From Eopsaltria australis (taxonomy: Eukaryota > Chordata > Aves > Passeriformes > Petroicidae): 64,000 nt of DNA. The stretch spans positions 1,605,501 through 1,669,500 of the forward strand of contig JAVTVJ010000130.1 of assembly GCA_034509425.1 (NCBI GenBank), read 5' to 3'. Shown here one piece after another: positions 1 through 11,600 of the stretch. How positions within the stretch are numbered: position 1 is the stretch's first letter; each line of letters begins with the position of its first letter. A program made the position numbers and the translations under genes. Under the pieces are notes generated by a model. It worked only from the letters and a program-made list of their open reading frames with translations, was not told where the DNA came from and made no database searches.

Positions 1-2384
1 TTTTGTGGCACTCCGAACAACACTCTCTGTTTCTCTTTTCACAGGTGTGAGGATGTCTGAAGGAATAAATGCTTTCGAAGAGTTTGTGATGACACCCCTT
101 TTCTTGTTGGCTTCTTTCAGCTTAGAGAATGTGTCCGGGGACAAAACCTTAAAGCACTTCCCATCCCAAGACTGTTTGACATAGAAAGTTTGTTCCTTGT
201 TTAATGTAATAAGAGGCAGCTCCTCACCCAGATGTAGTGGTAATACCTGCAAAAACAGAAGATACCAGAATACACATACATTAATGTTTACTGATAATTT
301 AGAATTCAGCTGTTTTCTATTCACAGATCTTATTACTGCAACTCATGCAATCCTTAGTTACTAATTTACACTACAGGGCTGTTGCTGTTTCTTTCTTCCC
401 TTGCTGTGTAGAAGGGTTGCAGAACATACCATGATGCTTTTGATAATGGTCTCTGCAGCTATATCAGTATCATAGCCAAGAATTTGATCAAGAAACACTT
501 CCTGGGCAGAAATCTCTCTTTTAAGCAGCTTCCGTTTGTTCTGAGGTATCTCCTCCAAACGGCAGAACCACTGCACAACAGCGCGCTTGTGCTGGGCACC
601 TGCAACAAGGAGAGAAAGTCAGGGAACATCAAGAATTTTACTGCCAGACTTTAGCTGAAATGCCAGCAAGGGTAGAAATCATCCCTGGACACAGGGGAGA
701 AAGCATCTGGTAAGAGACTGCAATTCCCATTTTCTGAGCGAAATTAAAATGTCTGAGTTGAGAATATTAAGGGCTAAGGTAACATCTGCACAGGGTCTCA
801 ATCACAAAAACACCTGGAGACCAGCTCCAGACCACCAGTTCCCTATCACAAACAAAGAGGTTCCTTCTTTGCACAGATGTGATCTCCTCAAACCCTGCGA
901 ACTAAAAGCAATGACATAAAAGGAGAACTGAGAAATTTCAGGACATTATTTGCAGTGTCACTGTACTTTCAGAAGCCAGAAACAATTTTTTCACTGGCTG
1001 AGAAACCAGGGAATATTTCTGGTGAAATATCTTGTTTTTAAGGAAGTTTCATGGCTTCCATTCCTGCACGAAAAGAATATTCAGTTGTGCTAAAAAAAAA
1101 GTGCATTAGTAAATAAATGAGCTGGAATGATATGCACTTATGTTTTAAAAAAGGTAAAGAAAATTAAAAACCCTCAAAGCATTATTATTATAGGACAAAA
1201 GAACAAAAGCTGTTCAAAGTAATCAGATACAGCCAATGAGTAGCTCCCAGTTCAGACTCAGACAGTTTTTGTATCACCCATCTCCCATGATTGATCTTTT
1301 CATATCTATCTCTGTATAAACAAGTAGTTCTACAAGGGACAGAAGTAACAAGTCCCATTTACTCAGCCTTATATTTTATTGTTAAATTGTCTGATGTCTA
1401 ATGAGATGCAAATTTCAGGGTTGAAGTGTTCTTGCTCCATTTGGATTCTCCAAATATCTCTAAATAAAGCACCAGCTCACACTGTGTTCCTCAAGGACCA
1501 TTGCTTTTAAACTAGACAATTAGGTAAAAAGACTGCAAAAGTTACAATGTGCTTAAACTTTCCATTTATGTATCAAATTTAGCTAAAATTAGCCATCAAT
1601 CCCAAAAAATTGGGGGAGCACGTGAATACAGATGTAATGATTATCAAAACTTGATTTTCTTAATAGATCAGGCCAGTGACATAGTGTTAATGCTAATCAC
1701 ACCCCCATTAAAACGGTAACTTTAAAACATTTTAAAATTTCTCACACAGAAAGTAATATTTTATTTCTCTCACCATTTTCGTATAAATCCACGAGCTGTG
1801 CCACATAAGGCTGATCTGCATTCACCCCTTCTACTAAAATAAAATCACCAAGCTGTATACAGGTTTCTGTTTTGCTGCTTTCTGATGTAATAAGGATCCC
1901 CCTAGAAAGTGACACACAGAGGAAGATTTAGAGAATTTCATATTCTTCATAATTCACATACCATTAAACCTGATGTCCTATCAACTAGACCATTAGTTAT
2001 GCCCCTTCTTGCAATGCTTACAACTTAGCTCCCTCATTAGAAGCTTTCATATGTAGTTCAATTAGTTAAAACTCATTCACAGATTTAGTTAAATGTTTTT
2101 GCTTATACATTATACAGTTTGTAATTTAACAGCTTGGTGAAAATGCTTTTGTTACATACATACAGTATCACGACAAAATGCTCAAAACCTTACTCGTATT
2201 GTCAAATGACTGCCACGTTAAACTAAAAGACGTCAGAAAGGTAAAGAAACATTCATTAAATTTCCTTGAGCAAGACAGAAATAAACGTTATTTACTTGTA
2301 CTGGGAAGTCCTCAGCTTTCTGTCTGAACTCAAGGGTTTTCCATACCAGGAGTAGGTAAGTTTACTTTGCTGCCGGGTATTCAT
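1..2384 (-). CDS. ORC1: ORC1, origin recognition complex subunit 1 (5' part, four coding exons; truncated by window edge)
   Basis: ORC1 is the large ORC subunit that marks replication origins and helps load MCM helicases in the nucleus. Coding exons on the minus strand are 2296-2384, 1774-1901, 430-599 and 1-246, giving 211 codons in one frame with GT-AG introns throughout. The start ATG is 2384-2382 and begins MNTRQQSKLTYSWYGKPL, like the TYSW block at the N terminus of vertebrate ORC1. Exons 2-4 encode the BAH domain, about residues 40-170, with QLGDFILVEG, QPYVAQLVDLYEN, QWFCRLEEIP and AAETII. The low-complexity linker, AAA+ and winged-helix regions lie off the left edge. Family assignment comes from these motifs plus the neighbour PRPF38A, which is divergent from ORC1 in other vertebrates. 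The residue aligned with a known methyl-lysine cage tyrosine is Asp110 here (see findings). Confidence 0.9.
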
Positions 2385-2400
2385 GATTCCCAAGGAAAAG

Positions 2401-2680
2401 CTGAAGCAAATAAATGAACACTTTTTGATTATTATTTAAAACAAAAAAAAACAAAAAAAAAACAAAAAAAAAAACAAAAAAAAAAAAAAAAAGAAGACTG
2501 GTACATAGAACTGCTATCAATTCTTTCGGTGTGCATGAAGAACGGTGGTTGATAGAGAAGCGCACCTTCCCCAAAGCCCCAGACACCCCTTCTCGAGGGA
2601 TGAGGAAAAAACGAAGATATTTGGTAGTGAATTGTTCTTTAATTCCTTTCCCATTTCCCCGCGGCTCCCCGGCCCTCACC
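2401..2680 (-). promoter_or_regulatory. ORC1: Putative ORC1 5' UTR intron and non-coding first exon boundary
   Basis: On the minus strand a splice acceptor (TTTATTTGCTTCAG) ends at 2401, 16 nt before the ORC1 ATG. A good donor (GCG/GTGAGG) sits at 2679-2678. Together they suggest a non-coding first exon ending at 2680 and a roughly 280-bp 5' UTR intron. That intron contains a long A-rich tract on the plus strand, which reads as T-rich on the ORC1 strand. The first exon boundary is inferred from splice consensus and from the CpG-rich setting; no transcript evidence is available. Confidence 0.5.
2438..2492. repeat. A-rich simple repeat (A8-9 C)n
   Basis: Runs of eight or more A separated by single C, ending in an uninterrupted run of about 17 A. 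On the ORC1 (minus) strand it is a T-rich stretch upstream of the inferred 5' UTR acceptor and could supply an extended polypyrimidine tract. It is a likely length-variable site. Confidence 0.85.
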
Positions 2681-2967
2681 GCCATGGCGGGGCCGGCTGC
2701 CCGCCCCGGGGAGCTCGAACCTCGCTGCGAGCTGCCTGAGACCGTCACCGACGTTTCGCTTTCGCTTAACTTTTATTGTTTCGTTTTGGTTTTTAGGGGT
2801 TTTTTTTCCCCAAGTAAGAATTTTTAGCTGGAAACTCAGGGAAAAGGCACACGCAGCCCCCAGTGCCGTTCACCGCCCCAGCCCATGGCACATGGCGGCC
2901 GAGGGGGCCACCGAGCCGGGCGGGACACGCTGAGAGACACCCAGGGGCTTCGGCAGCACCACGGAGC

Positions 2968-3056
2968 CGCTAACCCGCCACAGCCCCTCACACAGCCCCT
3001 AAACCGCCACAGCCCCTCACACAGCCCCTAAACCGCCCCATCCCCTCACACAGCGA
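2968..3056. repeat. Minisatellite, about three copies of a 29-bp unit
   Basis: The unit is roughly ACCGCCACAGCCCCTCACAC followed by AGCCCCTAA. It occurs in two near-identical copies and a third, diverged partial copy. It lies within the divergent promoter and is probably a local tandem duplication. Confidence 0.75.
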
Positions 3057-3057
3057 G

Positions 3058-3232
3058 CGAGGCTGGAAGAGACCACAGCGCTCCATCCGGTCCCACCTCC
3101 CCGCTCCAGCAGGGTCTCCCCAGAGGAAATTGCACAGGATCGCGTCCGCACCGTTCTGGGCTCTCTGCAGCGAGGGAGAGTGCCCAGCCTCCCTGTGCAG
3201 GCTGTCGCAGTGCGCGGTGCCGCGCAGCACGA
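3058..3232 (-). mobile_element. Diverged CR1 LINE fragment
   Basis: Reading the plus strand, the segment starts with GAGGCTGGAAGAGACC, then CCAGCAGGGTCTCC, then AAATTGCACAGGATCGCGTCC. This order is typical of the reverse complement of avian CR1 3' regions. It is truncated and embedded in the promoter GC-rich DNA. The boundaries are approximate, and I recognise the motif order rather than an alignment. Confidence 0.55.
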
Positions 3233-3532
3233 GCGCTTTGCCCCCCTCACGGCCCCGGCTCACCGCGTCCCTCACCGCGTCCCGCCGGTGCCGAGATGGA
3301 ACTTCCCGCCAAGGCGAGCGGAGCCCCGCCCCCGGCGGCGCGCGCGCGGGGCGGGCGGAGGCGCGGCCCCGCCATGTTCGTGCCGCGGGGAGGAGGGGGA
3401 GGCGGCGGCCCCGCCCCGCCCCGCGGGCGCAAGCGGAAGCGGAAGGGGAAGGGGAGGGCGGTGCGGCCCTCACGGGAGCGGGGCTGAGGGGGGAGAGCTC
3501 GGAGCGGCGAGCGGGGCTGTGCTGCCGCCGCC

Positions 3533-6500
3533 ATGGCCAACCGCACGGTGAAGGACGCGCACAGCATCCACGGCACCAACCCGCAGTACCTGGTGGAGAA
3601 GATCATCCGCACGCGCATCTACGAGTCCAAGTACTGGAAGGAGGAGTGCTTCGGCCTCACGGGTATGGCGGGCGGGAGGCCGGGCCCGGCCGGGCCGGGG
3701 GGCTCGCGGGGAGCCCGCGCTGACGGCCCGGCCCGTCCCTCTCGCAGCCGAGCTGGTGGTGGACAAGGCCATGGAGCTGAAGTACGTGGGGGGTGTCTAT
3801 GGAGGGAACATTAAACCCACGCCCTTCTTGTGCCTGACGCTGAAGATGCTGCAGATCCAGCCCGAGAAGGATATCATCGTGGAGTTTATAAAAAACGAGG
3901 ACTTCAAGTAAGTTGTAGTGTGGTTTTTGCCCTGTTGGGGTTGTTGAACCGAGAGAAAGTGCCCAAAACAGCCAGGGAAACGTTCGTGCAGAGTTTAGTT
4001 CTCAGTGGGCCCTGATAAACTGTGCTTACTCAAAACCAAGTCTTTCATTTTGCTTTCAAGACTGCTGTCCTTGTCACCTGGCCTGTTGGAAGGGCTTGTC
4101 TTTGTGGCATGTGCTGTGTGTGATAATAAACCTCTGCCTGAAGTATTTGGAATGAGCTGCATTAAGGAATTTATGTCAATCTACTTTTTCTTAAGTATTT
4201 CTTCCATCTTTGTCAGCAATAATGCCCCATGCAGACATTATATATGTAAAGTATATATATGTTTTCTGTATTATTGAAGAAGTGATGGAGCAAATCTAAA
4301 TGATTGTGTATTCTTGTTAGTGAACTGATTTTCCTCAGAAACTTACGGGTGAAACTCTTCCTTATCCAAACTGCTAAGTGTGCAGGAAGCCAGGATCCAT
4401 GGAAAGGTTTCCTTTCCAGGTATGTCAGAATGCTTGGAGCATTGTACATGAGACTGACAGGCACTGCCATCGACTGCTACAAGTACCTGGAACCGCTGTA
4501 CAACGACTACCGGAAAATTAAAAGTCAGAACAGAAATGGGGGTAAACACTCTTCTATTTAGCAGTATAATTTTTAAAAACTGTGGCATAACCAACCCAGT
4601 TGGTAGAAGTTGTCTAAAGTGTTTCAGCTTTACTTTAGCCTCTAGCATTAATTTTCTTTGTCTTTTAAATGTTGTTTTTCACCCCCAGAATTCGAGCTGA
4701 TGCACGTGGATGAATTCATTGATGAGCTACTCCATGAGGAACGTGTTTGTGACATCATCCTGCCTCGACTGCAGGTTGGGAAGTGTAGATGGTTATGGAA
4801 TTCCCAACTGCACCACGTTCAGTAGCTGTATTGGCTGCTGGCTTGTTGTGTAAGCTATGGTTGCCTCCTTAGGTGTTTGTTCTTGCTTGATTTATATTGA
4901 ATGAAGTTGCAATTTCTCCTAGAAACGGTATGTTCTGGAAGAAGCTGAGCAACTCGAGCCTCGTGTTAGTGCTCTGGAAGAAGACATGGATGATGTAGAA
5001 TCTAGTGAGGAAGAGGAAGAAGAAGATGAAAAGGTTGGTGAACTGTTTTAGAAAGGATAGTTAAAGCTGAACCCCTTTAGAACACTTTATAGTCTATGAC
5101 GAATATGTGAGGGGAGGTGACAGAAGGCTGCTGGCAACTCGTACCTCCCTAAACATATTTTCATATAAGCAGCTTGTGAGGACTTAGACGCTGAAGCAGC
5201 TCTCAGGTTGTCAAGTCTTCCTGTCTCTTGAATTCCACAAATCTGTATCTGTTCTGTGTTAAGCATATTTAGATCAATTGATTTACATGCATACGTGATG
5301 GAGAGAACTAAAGGTGATGATGGAAGTTCCCATGACCATCAGTCAGTGCTGCTGTACTTCTTCAGAACCAACATTGTGAGAAGGGGCTGTTTGCATTTCC
5401 AGCTGGCAGTTCTGGGCAGTACCACTCACTCCTGAACATGAAATACTTGAGGATGGGGCAGCTTGGCTGCATGACTTTTGCAATGTACATTCATTGTTCA
5501 GAAATCTTTACTGATAGCTTGAAACCTTGCTGAAACAAGGCTTACAGCCTGTCCCCCACTTGTTTGCAGCTGGAGCGGATCCCATCTCCTGACCACCGCA
5601 GGAGGGGCTACAGGGACCTGGACAAGCCCCGCAGATCTCCGGTGGTGCGGTACCGGCGCAGCCGGAGCAGGTCCCCAAGGAGGTGAGGGGACTCTTTCCT
5701 TGAGCAGTGTTTTTATTGTTGTGCTGCAGATGGCTGGAGCACAGCACTGAAGGTGGCAGTTCAGCCAGAGCCTCCCACACCTCCCGGTTCCTTTAGCACT
5801 TCATGAAGCGAGGATTTGCAGTGCACAGCCACAGCCAACCCCTCTGCCTGTTTCTCCAGTCCTTCTGTAACTCTTGAACTTGCTGGCCAGCTTTAGCTAA
5901 ATTTGGCAATGCACTGAAGATGTTAAGGAGAACAAAGTGCTTTGTTTTCATGTAAGCCAGAGGCTGCATTGAAAATCCTTTTAATTGCTCTTACTGATAC
6001 TGCACAAGGAAAAATTCATCACCAAACTTGCTTGCTGCATGCTCCAGTCCTAAGCAGGTCCATGTGTAGCATGCCAAAAACACTAATGGGAAGTAAAAGC
6101 CCTGGTACTGTTGCTGAAGGATGTGGGAAGTGAAACAGCTGTCCTGCTAATGATTTTTAGTGATTTTTGCTTTTCTCCCCCAATCGCAGGCGCAGCCGTT
6201 CCCCGAAGAGAAGAAGGTATTCATTAATTCTGCTATTTGAGCTGAGCAATGTGCATTTGTAGTACAGCTCTCTCACAAGCTGCCTTTCCCTCAGCCCATC
6301 ACCGCGCCGGGAGCGGCATCGCAGCAAGAGCCCGAGACGGCACCGGAGCAGGTCCCGGGAGAGGCGCCACAGATCACGATCCAAATCTCCAGGTATTTCT
6401 GTCACTTCCAGATTATCTCCGGCAAGTCTTTATCAGCAGCACATCCATTGCAAGAAAAATCTGTGTCACCATATAGAGATGGTAGCACAGGTGCTAATCC

Positions 6501-6913
6501 AGTTGATGAAACTGCTGCTTATGTGAAAGCAGAGCTGGAGAGCTCCTTTAATGGCTGCAGAGTTGTCTTGAGTAAGTTTTCAGGTACTTGCCAGGAGGTT
6601 AACTTGAGTGCCTGGTTAAGGTTAGGGTTGTTCTGGCATTATCTAGCACACTTGGTCACTAGAAGCAGATGGCATTAGCAAAACAACGAAGAATTCCAGT
6701 GGCAACAGAAATAATTATTGCCTTTTTATCTCACAGGACATCATCGTAGTCACAGACACAGAAGTCATTCCAAATCACCTGAAAGGTAAAGGCTTGGCCT
6801 ATTTCTTAAGGGCAATTTGGGAATTAAGGATAGGTTTTGTAGTATTGGCTTTCTGTTTTTTCTGTTTCAGATCTAAGAAAAGTCACAAAAAGAGTCGGCG
6901 AGGGAATGAATAA
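3533..6913 (+). CDS. PRPF38A: PRPF38A, pre-mRNA-splicing factor 38A (complete, ten exons)
   Basis: PRPF38A (Prp38) is a U4/U6.U5 tri-snRNP / B-complex spliceosome protein needed for spliceosome activation in the nucleus. Exons are 3533-3662, 3748-3907, 4420-4541, 4689-4774, 4923-5033, 5570-5682, 6190-6216, 6295-6392, 6737-6785 and 6871-6913. They sum to 939 nt (312 aa), equal to the human length. The ATG has a near-perfect context (GCCGCCATGG). The PRP38 domain covers about residues 10-178, beginning IHGTNPQYLVEKIIRTRIYE. A Glu/Asp-rich segment (ESSEEEEEEDEK) follows, then an Arg/Ser-rich tail ending KKSHKKSRRGNE. Exon 7 is only 27 nt and codes for part of the RS tail. The gene is divergent from ORC1 and convergent with TUT4. 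No frameshifts were seen. Confidence 0.97.
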
Positions 6914-7200
6914 CAAATTAAACCCAGCCCACAGTTTAAGGATCTTGAATTGCAGTCTAATGCTGTCCTATCTGCCCTACAGGACAGCTGGCTCTGTACT
7001 GGCTGCTTTAGCAGTCCCTTTTTTCAATCATTCTCATTTTGTTGTCTTGGATTTTTTTATTAAAAGTAAGCTAAGGATACTTTTAATGTAGTTAGTTACT
7101 CATCCTTGTGATAGAATTTGAATTTTGTTTTATAATTGCTTTTTTTTAAAGCCTGTAAAAACCAGTGAAGAGCAATAAAAAAAAGGAAGGTTTGTCTTTA
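6914..7200 (+). terminator. PRPF38A: PRPF38A 3' UTR and polyadenylation signal
   Basis: After the TAA stop at 6911-6913 the sequence is T-rich, with an AATAAA at 7174-7179 followed by a GT-rich stretch (GGTTTGTCTTT) about 12 nt downstream, which suits a cleavage/polyadenylation site. An ATTAAA near 7059 and another AATAAA at 7400-7405 are alternative candidates. Confidence 0.65.
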
Positions 7201-8635
7201 AAGGCTCCTGGCTGTTTCCTTCCTCTGGTTGAAGCTGGCTTTGTTCTCAAATCAGGGCTTTGTTTTGTCAAACTGTCCCTGCAGTCAGGTGCCAAAGGAA
7301 GTCTGTGTTCAGTCACAAACACTGTAGGGCTCCTGTAGTGCAGCCTCTCAGAGCTCCACTACAGGACAGGAAGCAAGGCTGTCACAATCCAGTGTGTTTA
7401 ATAAAAGTTGACTTGAAAGTGCTCTCCAACACGTGGCTGTCATTGGGTGCTTTGTAAAAATCACTCTTCAGTGTAATCTGCTGCTTCTGATGATGCCATC
7501 AGAGAGTTCAGAAAGTTAAGGTAGCACAAAGCACTGCTTAATTCTTCTGGAGTAAGAAGTTCAATATATTTGAAGACAGTACACCACTACTTTGAGCATA
7601 ATTTGTAGCCTCCCTGTGACTGGGGACAGAATTTGACACCATGATATTCAGCTCTACCTTCTCTGAGTGAAGTTAGCTTTTTAAATTTAGAATATATAGG
7701 ATATAATTCTCCTCTTGCTACGTTTGAAATCAGTTGTGTTAAGCCCTTGTGTACCATGTCTTTATTCATGGCCTTGCTTCAGGAGCAGGGACAGTTAAGT
7801 TTATCCCTGAACTCTGCATTCAGGGCTTCAGGATTCTCATATTGCCCTGGAAGTGCTGACAACACAAACAGTGTGCCTGGTGAATTTATGGGAAGCCTTC
7901 TTTAAAACTGCTTCCCAGTACAGCCTGAATTTTCCAAGGTATTTGCACACTATTTTGTGAAGCTGATAAACAGAAAAGCAGGTGTGCTCTTCCTTCAAGT
8001 ATAACACATACACTGCCTGTGAACAGCAAATGAAACAACACCAGCATGGAGAAAAATACATCTAGTGCTTGTACCACTTGTTAAAACTGCTCATCTTTCC
8101 AAGATCTCTACATTAAAGCCATTTTTATTATTCCAGTTAAAGCAAGCATGCATATAAATAGGGAAGAGGAAAAAGTCTTATGTCCTTTTTTTGCAGTTTT
8201 ATTTTTCTTTTTAAAAAGTTTTTTGGCACTACATAGTTCTGTAAAGAATAGAAGTGACAAATTTTTAAACACATGAAATCCCCTTCTAATTTTATTTTTT
8301 TTTTAGAACAATATATATAAAGTCTGAAGCAACCAAAGTATGAATACAGCTAATAGAAAATAAAGAACTTAATTTTAAAAATTCTCTCTCTTTACAGTTT
8401 ATCAAGATAAAACAAAACACAATTCCCCTTAAAAATAGGGTAATAAAATAGATGAAATTTGTATCACTCAGTTTTGTGATACTAGTAAAAACTATAGTTC
8501 ATATCTATGTACAAATGATACAGTTTAAAAACAGTCTTAAATAATCTTGTATCTAAACATGTTGCATTAATATTTTAAATCAGAACCTGAATTTCTTCCT
8601 CCCCTCCCCCCACCCACCCACCACCCCATCCAATT
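7201..8635 (-). other. TUT4: Convergent intergenic DNA and TUT4 3' UTR
   Basis: There is no coding sequence here. The AT-rich part, about 8100-8635, is the likely TUT4 3' UTR on the minus strand. Candidate AATAAA signals on that strand correspond to TTTATT at 8291-8296, 8198-8203 and 8126-8131. A C-rich tract at 8599-8626 lies just beyond the TUT4 stop. I see nothing distinctive in 7200-8100 apart from the alternative PRPF38A signal at 7400. Confidence 0.5.
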
Positions 8636-11600
8636 TCACTTTTTCTGTTGAATGTAATTCAGATTCAAGTGTGGGTGTCCTTGAGACAGAAGCGAGAACC
8701 GCTGGTTACTCTGCATCAGTGGACCAGCTAAAAGAAAATGGATTACAATTACTTCAGCAAATCACATATTTAACAGTGCCTGGCTATATTCAGTATACTA
8801 ATCTAACTTAGAAATAAAGCCATTTACTAGACTGACACAAATGCTATCTGTACAACTAACCCATTTAATGGGACAATGCAGAATTACTTTAATCCTATCT
8901 CCAAAATTCCTTCACAATCACAAACACATCATTTTGTTGCATTACTTCAGTTATTTGACAAAAATAATCTCAGTATTTTAAGTAAATTCAGTTTTCACTT
9001 GGAAACCCTGCTAGAGCCAATAGATTAGATTTTGAAAAAGGGTTTGGTGCCCGTATCTCTCATTTTACACCAGGTGACCCCAGCAACATGGAAGCTGCAC
9101 ATTCTTCAAGTAAAATTTCAGCATCGTTTCTCTGGTAGTGGAGGTGTTTTTCCTACAGCCTTTCCCCATCCTGCCAGATGCTGAACAGCTTTACCTTTCA
9201 TAAACATCAGAGCTGAAATCAAGTCAGTCCTTCCCCGATACCTGATGAACTGAACCTGACCTAACTTTGCAGTCAGTGCTGCTGACTGTGGATGGGCTGG
9301 ACTAAACCTCCAGAGGCCCCTTCCAACCTCAATTATTCTATGGTCTTGCAAGTTTTTATCTATGTAAGTCATTTCACAAAGAAAGGTACAAAAGCCAAAT
9401 AAAGTGAATAAGGTCGAAAATTTCATATTCTGAACATGCTCATGGGCCAATCATCTTAACCTCTGGTGAAGCAGAGGCAGCTTTACAGTGAGCCAGCAGC
9501 AGCAAGGAAAAAGAGGCTGGAAATGCAACAGGCTGCAAGCTGGCTCAGATTTCAGAATTTTGTGTTAACCCTTCCCTCCCACAAAGATTTTCATTCATCC
9601 ACAGAGGAAGCTAAAGCACTACTTAGACTCTGGGATTGGTTCTGGTTCCAGGGAGCCTAGCAGTGACACATGATTGCTTGGCTTTTAAAGCCTGTGAGAC
9701 AGTACAGACATGGTGCATGAGCTGTTGATTCACATAGTGGTTCTAGTACCTTGAGGGTAGAAAGGTTTGTTCGGTGGGTAGCTGGCATTTCCCTGCTGCA
9801 TGTAGTTCTGAGGCATATTGTAAGGCCACGCTCCTCGGAGGAGAGGAAAATGGGTAGGGGTCCCATGGTCCCAAGGGACAGAAGGAGGGTTCATTTTACC
9901 AAACTGTCCTTGGAAACCCTGATCTAGTTTTCAATTGAAAGGGAAAAGCACATTGCAAGTTGAAATAATTAAACAGTTAGTCACAAATACAGTTTACATC
10001 TCAAATAACAGTTTGCAGGGGATTTAATGTGATTAGCCTGATGTGTTACTTTTTTTTTTTTTTTAAATAGACATCAGTAAAAATTACCACCTGAATTACT
10101 TCATTATTCACTATAATTGAGTTATTGGGAAGAGAGAGGATGAATCAACATTAAAATCAAGAGCTACAATTTCACTATTTTTATGACTTTCTCATGATGA
10201 AAAATACAAGGTCTGAACAATATTACTGTCTGATCCCACACAAATATCCACTATCACTGACACAGCTGTGACATGAAAGCTATTATCCTACTGCAAGAAA
10301 TAACTCTCAGATGTACACTGGAATTCCACTAATACTTCCATGCTTAAGAAACTTGTTATCTAGATCACTGGACTGACTTAAAAAATTATTTTTAGAGAGA
10401 AAAATATAGACTTTAGAAATAAATATACAAATTGTAAAGCAATTCCATTTACAATTCTGATATCACTGCAACATTAAGGATGAGAAATCAAGCATCCAAG
10501 GAGGCAGGGCCCACAACATGAGGCACAGCTCTGGAGTATGCATGAAGAAGAGTTGTCTGTCTTGATACTTCTAATGATCCTACTTCTGATCAGTTGTCTA
10601 CTGAAAAGAAAATTAAAGTAGCTCCTTCCAAGTGAAGGTTATGTGAGCCAGGACAAAGTTTTCTCAAACTTACTGTTCTCAAATTGTCCTGAGAAGGTAA
10701 GAAACCAGACTTTAAACAGACAGCTCATCTCTACTGTGAATGCACCTTAATGGCATCTAAGCCAAAAAGGAAATAAAACTGATTCAAATACAAAGAGGAA
10801 AATTACTATGATTGGGAACTAGGAAAAAGAGTGTGATGAGGTTGGAAATTGATGAAGATGAGGGATGGGAAAAAAATAGTATGACTGACAGCACAAGAAA
10901 ACTGGGAGAATAGAGAAGGAATTAGAATTTATGGAGCTTGTCTGAAAGAAGGCAGCTACCTTAGTAAGGACATGTGGATTGGAAGGAGCTGCTTGAGGGA
11001 AAGACAAAGCTGGAGAAGGGGACAGATGAGAAGATTTGAAATGGAGAGGCAGGGACAGAGCACACTGGAGACACAGAAAACACAAGGGTAGGAGTTCCTG
11101 TATCCTTTAAAATATATTCCCCACAAAGCTTTAAATAGAAAATCATGTTATCTCCAGCACTTTAACATATATTTGAAGCCCATTGGTGAATTATTCCTCA
11201 TCCAAAGCTGTTGACTCAGCTGAAAAATCTACTATTACTGACAATCACCTTATTAGTGCAGAGAAAGGCTGGGCAGGAGATTCAGAATTTTCATCTTGTG
11301 ATGGAACAGCTGCACCAGTATATTGCATTATAGATTTATTCTTTTTAACACAGGAGGAATTACACACTCAGACTACATCAGAGGACCACCACCATGATTA
11401 ATGACATAAAGGTTTACAGTTAAAATTTAGGGGCTGTCACAGTTCATATTGCAGAGAAAACTGAATGGGCTTTAAACCATATGTACTGCTTTTTCTCAGC
11501 CTCAAACATACCATGGCTTTGCTATGAGGCAAGAGGCTGCTGCCCACTTGTCACAGGAAAACCTATTTTCAGGAATCAGCATCAAAATTATGGAAATTAA

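Larger units (their letters stand above)
2640..3532. promoter_or_regulatory. Divergent CpG-rich promoter region between ORC1 and PRPF38A
   Basis: GC-rich, CpG-dense DNA between the inferred ORC1 first exon (minus strand) and the PRPF38A start codon (plus strand). Just upstream of PRPF38A, around 3428-3460, there are tandem GCGGAAG/GGGGAAG motifs resembling ETS-family (GABPA-type) sites, and no TATA box is evident. The spacing of under 1 kb between opposite-strand genes is that of a bidirectional housekeeping promoter. The middle is interrupted by a minisatellite and a CR1 remnant, so there may be two adjacent core promoters rather than one. Confidence 0.7.

Noticed and set aside
2438..2492. 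A-run as the tail of a retropseudogene
   Set aside because: There is no coding similarity upstream of the run and no target-site duplication visible. The regular A8-9 C pattern suits a simple repeat.
2988..3473. 161-codon minus-strand frame and overlapping plus-strand frames (3130-3723) in the promoter
   Set aside because: These are GC-rich CpG-island frames in several overlapping phases with Ala/Arg/Pro-rich composition. They overlap repeats and run across the PRPF38A exon 1 donor.
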